This document shows, piece after piece, positions 60,122 to 64,000 of a DNA stretch of 64,000 bases. The DNA is from Bryum argenteum. Lineage: Eukaryota; Streptophyta; Bryopsida; Bryales; Bryaceae. Position numbers and translations under genes: made by a program. The notes beneath the pieces are model-generated. The model was given only the letters and a program-made list of their open reading frames with translations, made no database searches and was not told where the DNA came from. The first letter of the stretch is position 1. Each line of letters opens with the position of its first letter. Where the stretch lies: contig CM073323.1 in the NCBI GenBank assembly GCA_037043015.1, positions 13,885,758-13,949,757 on the forward strand. The letters are read 5' to 3'.

Positions 60122-61432
60122 ATGGTTTCTACATCCCAAGCGATGAAGGTTGAAGCCCGGAGGTTGTCTCAACTTTCAGCCTTAGCTGTGCATCTTGGAG
60201 CATCTTCACACACAGCTGAAACTGCACCTTCATGCACTCCAGAGCATAGAGCTGCAGTTGTGACTGCTGAAATTCTCGCAGGTGCTAGGAAGCGTCCACG
60301 TTCTCCTCCAAAGACTGCTCAACATACTCCACAAAATGTTGGAACTGCTCCTCAGACTGTAGCACCTGCAAAGAAGGCCCGTGCAACAGCTGCTCCAAAG
60401 ACTCCAGCAGTGAAGAAGACCCGTGCACCTAGAAGCGAAGCTCCAGCAACACCCTTGGATTTTAGTGTCACCATAGCTGTAGGGTCAGCTGATATTCCTT
60501 TGCATTTGCTAGCAAAGGTTGAGGAGTTCATATATAAGGAGTGCATTTCTGGTATGTGTGTTGTTGAGAGAGGAGGTACTCTTATGAGATTGCACTTCCA
60601 AATGGTTATTAGAATCATATCTAGCAGAGCTCAAGTTGTGAGTAAGCTCATTAAGAAGTATTTGGGTTAGGATAACCCATCATCAGCACCGCCCGGGCAT
60701 CATGTAACATCTAAACTGCTCCAGGGAACTGGTCTTCACACATTCATTGGAATGATAGGCTATTGTCTCAAAGATTGCGGTGAGAATCATTTTCAGTTTG
60801 TCCATCGAAACGTCGCTGACGATATGATGCAGGAGGATATCGATGAGTATGTGAAGTATGGCACACCCCATGCCAAGAACCATGTATATCTCACACACCT
60901 CAACATCATTGAAAAGGCTGTAATGTAGAATCACTACAAGGGGAAGAAGGTGCTTGGATCTACTCTTCTTGGATTTCTACTCAAAATGCTTCGCACCGGG
61001 GTGTATCTTCCTTCTGGCGCACGGGTAGTACCGGTTCGAAATGGTGGTATGGAATTCAATAGGAGTCATGCCCTTTGGAAATGCTATCATGTTCCACACA
61101 CCCTTGAGATGGATGACATTTGTCAAATCTTTTTTGAGGATACTAACCTAGGTTCGAGGCTTCGTGAAATACGAAGGCTTGTGCTCGCTGTGGAGTTGAA
61201 TGAAGCCCGGGAGGGTGCTGCCCATGACTACAATATTCCTACTCTCAACGAGGTGCTAGGCGGTATTATCACGATTGACGATAGTCAAGAGGTACGAGCA
61301 CCGGAGCACGCCAAGGAGGTCGTAGCGGAGCACGGTGAGGAGGTCGAAGCGGAGCACAGTGAGGAGGTCCCAGAGATTGGAGACTACATTCCACTTTTTT
61401 TGCAAGATCGTGACGATGATCATGGATTCTAG
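60122..61432 (+). pseudogene. HUH/Rep-type endonuclease gene, Replitron-like, broken
   Basis: One reading frame of about 437 codons, interrupted by about two in-frame stops. A Lys/Ala/Pro-rich head (about residues 55-105) precedes VVERGGTLMRLHFQMVI (about 147-163), where HFQ fits the H-x-Q metal-binding motif of Rep proteins. Further along the same frame HTFIGMIGYCLKD fits the Y-x-x-K nicking motif of HUH single-tyrosine Reps. A C-terminal acidic repeat (EVVAEHGEEVEAEHSEEV) closes it. HUH Reps nick one DNA strand and covalently hold its 5' end. Eukaryotic Replitrons are the transposon group I think of first; a link to CRESS-DNA virus Reps cannot be excluded. No helicase domain was recognised. 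A 22-bp repeat flanks a 5.2-kb interval that includes it. Confidence 0.55.
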
Positions 61433-64000
61433 TTTAGCGCTTTACACTTTTTTTGTCATTTTCATGTTTTTTTCCCTTTCTTTAATAAAAAATACACTCT
61501 TATTTGAGTTTTTTTGAATATTCCCTTAATTTTACTTCTACTTAGAATGTATCATGTGGCACCCCCTTAAGGGAGTCCATGTGGCAAGAGAGGCCTTGGA
61601 ATAATCAATTAATAGAAAAGTATGGTGAGAGACACTATGCAGCAGCATCTCACTATACAAACGTATTGTATCAATCGTATACGATCCCATTCATTTCAAG
61701 AAGCAAAAGAAACTCCAATATTTGTCTTTTCAGTAATTTTTGTACTAGAGGTATTGTGTGCAGCCATTAAGCAATCCAAGAACAAGAGCTGAAGCGTTTC
61801 ATCTCAAAGGATGATACAATTGGAGCCTTTTCAATTAATAAAAGGCTCAAATGGTGCTCGATCAAAGTCACAACCATTTGAGAGACATTGGCATCATGTT
61901 CAACATTGTTCAAATTCTTGGAGGAGTTATATTTTTACAAATTAGGGTGTAAAGTTCATGTTATCTTTTGCTTTTCTAACACGGGCTCCATTTTGTGCAA
62001 AAAATATTTACAATTAAGTTTCATGCGACATATGAGAACAAAGGCAGTGTTATTTTTTTCAATCCAAAATTCACAATTGGTGCAATTTAGTTGAAATTTA
62101 AACAATTCCAATTGGTCCAATCTCCTAAATACTTTGCAATTTTTTGGATTTAATCCACTTGGCCTCTCCTCAACGATTTTGCAAATTTGAACATTAGTCA
62201 TACTCCAAAAATAAATGTGATATTGTACAAATCCTTGAAAACTGTAGGGTAAGTACAAAGTGGATGTTAACACTTAAAATGGTTGAGAGGTAAGGGCTTG
62301 ATTGCACCCTCTTTTTTGAGTGTCCAAGGAGTGGGTCCTACGTACTATTCTCTCTACACTATAATAGAATACTTTCATGCAAATTTTTTTTCTCCACTAG
62401 CCAATCAAAGAGCCCACACTACTCCAAAAGACTGACAATAAATGAAAAAGTATAAAGAAAAGTCTACAAACAAAGGGGGGTCCTTGTAGAGTGGTTTTTT
62501 ATCCAAGATGGATTTATCTCAAATAAAGACCTAGTGGGGATCTCCTCGCGGAAGGTTATAATGCGTGTAACATTTTTATGCAACCAATGTCATAAGTTAA
62601 TAAATAATGTGAATCTTAAATCCAACCCAAGATGCTCTAGACTTAATCATCACTTTCTAGAACCACTTACTCTCGTAATAAACCTATAGGTCAATTGGAT
62701 AACTTAGGATCCGTCTTTAATTTGGTACAATTGACACTACCCTCACGGGTTCATTTTTATTTCGTGGTCAAGTGGACACAATGACAGGATCAAATTGACA
62801 TTATACACTTAAAGCCTTGAGTCAAATTTATAGCCCACTCACTTATCCAATGCATGAGTCTTACTATAATAGAAGACTTATAGAAGTCTGCTTAATCCTT
62901 CCCATTTGTACCTTCTTTGCCATTTCAATTCCTCTTTGACATCTCTACTTCCATGTGTAAGACATCCTCATAAAAATTAATTCTTCTAAGTAATATTCTA
63001 ATCAAATATATACAATATTAGGGTGATCAAGCCCGACAATGTGTATTTACTTAAATGCATATTGACTAACTTCAGAATCACATTCAATTTACATGCCTCC
63101 ATCATACTTAAGAAGTTAGCTAGACTCCATCGATTCTTCTCATTTGTTGACCAACCTCATCTTCTCTTTCTAAAAGATTTCTTACCGTAGAGAGAAAGGT
63201 ATAGACAATAATGACCTTTGTCATTCTTCACCTTTGTTCTCTCTCAAATAGAAAGGTATCTAAATATGTTTTTTTAAATCTACCTTTTTATTCTTTAAGT
63301 TTATTTGTCTACTCATTTGACAACGTTTCTATTCTATTTATTCAACTTAAAGTCTTCTCACATTCAATTTAGTCTTTAGGTCTCAGAAAGGTTTCTTCCA
63401 CATTAAAGCCCTAGCTAGCTTCCTTGCTTCCTCGAGTGTTGTTCCCCCCCGTCTCTTTGTTGTGTCCTTGGTCGTTGCTCCCTCCTACTTGAAATGATAT
63501 ATTTTCTTTTTGCCTCGAACAATCTCACGCTCCAAATTTGAGTTCGCCATTGCCACTTTTACCAATCAACTTGGTTAGAACAATCTCTTATGCTATTTTC
63601 TTTAATTTGTCTACACCTAGTACATAGATGGCCCTCCTAGCAGATAAAGCCTTTGCTATTCGAGCGTCGGAAGCCAAAGACTCGCTCAAGCAGTATGTGT
63701 GTCTTCTTCATTGCTATGTTTTCTTGAGCTACAAAGATTTTGTTCGGTACGACATGTGATTTTGAGGTGGAATGCAAAGTTTTGCGGTTTCACAAGCAAG
63801 AAGGGCATCTGAGGTTGGTAATGTATTCAGACGAATGTTTGGGAGGACACGGGTTCTACAAACTAATATATATAAAAAATAGAACTAGGTTATCGATCTG
63901 GCAATCCTTCCTACCCACCTACGTACCTACTCACCTACGTACCTACATATCTACATACCAACCTACCAACATACAAACCTACCTACCTATTATGTTTTTT
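61433..64000. other. Intergenic DNA to the window edge
   Basis: No convincing gene. An ATG at 63628 starts an open stretch (ALLADKAFAIRASEAKDSLK) that could be a first exon of a gene running off the window, but support is slight. A CCTAC/CATAC-type microsatellite occupies about 63903-63990. Confidence 0.4.
61661..61682 (+). repeat. 22-bp direct repeat, right
   Basis: Partner of 56488-56509. It lies about 230 bp after the HUH gene's stop. Confidence 0.7.

Overview
The window looks like nuclear DNA from a green plant of the streptophyte line. It is AT-rich and gene-poor, with introns that have GT..AG borders. It holds pieces of a GT-2-type trihelix factor (a plant family), a cation/calcium exchanger and a CobW-type metal chaperone, a Copia element, and a CTAGGGTTT motif of the kind seen in plant 5' leaders. 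I cannot name the species. A non-seed plant or charophyte alga is a guess, based on unfamiliar gene families and the DUF7869-type transposase-like gene.

Layout. 0.2-3.6 kb (minus): a decayed DUF7869-type transposase-like gene with a foldback MITE in an intron-like gap. 4.0-6.5 kb: eight copies of a 22-base palindrome (11-base half CCAGTGGGCAA plus its reverse complement), inside and next to a block that recurs inverted at 22.7-23.5 kb. 10-11.4 kb (minus): an unrecognised, probably decayed multi-exon gene. 12.4-15.3 kb: single exons or fragments of three unrelated host genes side by side, which suggests gene capture. 16.2-16.6 kb: an ORF built of 14-residue repeats. 16.6-20.9 kb: AT-rich DNA without genes. 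21.0-30.1 kb (plus): the main locus. A GC-rich leader with minisatellites is followed by palindrome-rich 5' introns and then an intact spliced frame of about 1147 codons. That protein has a ParB-like segment and a possible degenerate methyltransferase segment. Its first two coding introns each carry one palindrome, and palindromes also lie in the coding sequence and downstream.

30-35 kb is intergenic with small MITEs. At 35.1-36.7 kb and 51.5-53.1 kb (both minus) lie two paralogous five-exon genes of unknown function, and the upstream region of a third copy survives near 47.7 kb. Between them is a Copia retrotransposon (38473-45079, 5-bp target duplication) set in an older repeat. One of its LTRs was later hit by a 620-bp TIR element with a 4-bp target duplication. 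That element family has two more members in the window. 54-58 kb is tandem and inverted repeats. 60.1-61.4 kb holds a broken HUH/Rep-type endonuclease gene, perhaps from a Replitron-like transposon. The last 2.5 kb shows no clear gene.

The most interesting signal is the pairing of a ParB-like eukaryotic gene with a palindrome family. In this window the palindromes are found only at that gene and at the inverted duplicate of its 5' region. A site/protein relationship is possible but unproven.
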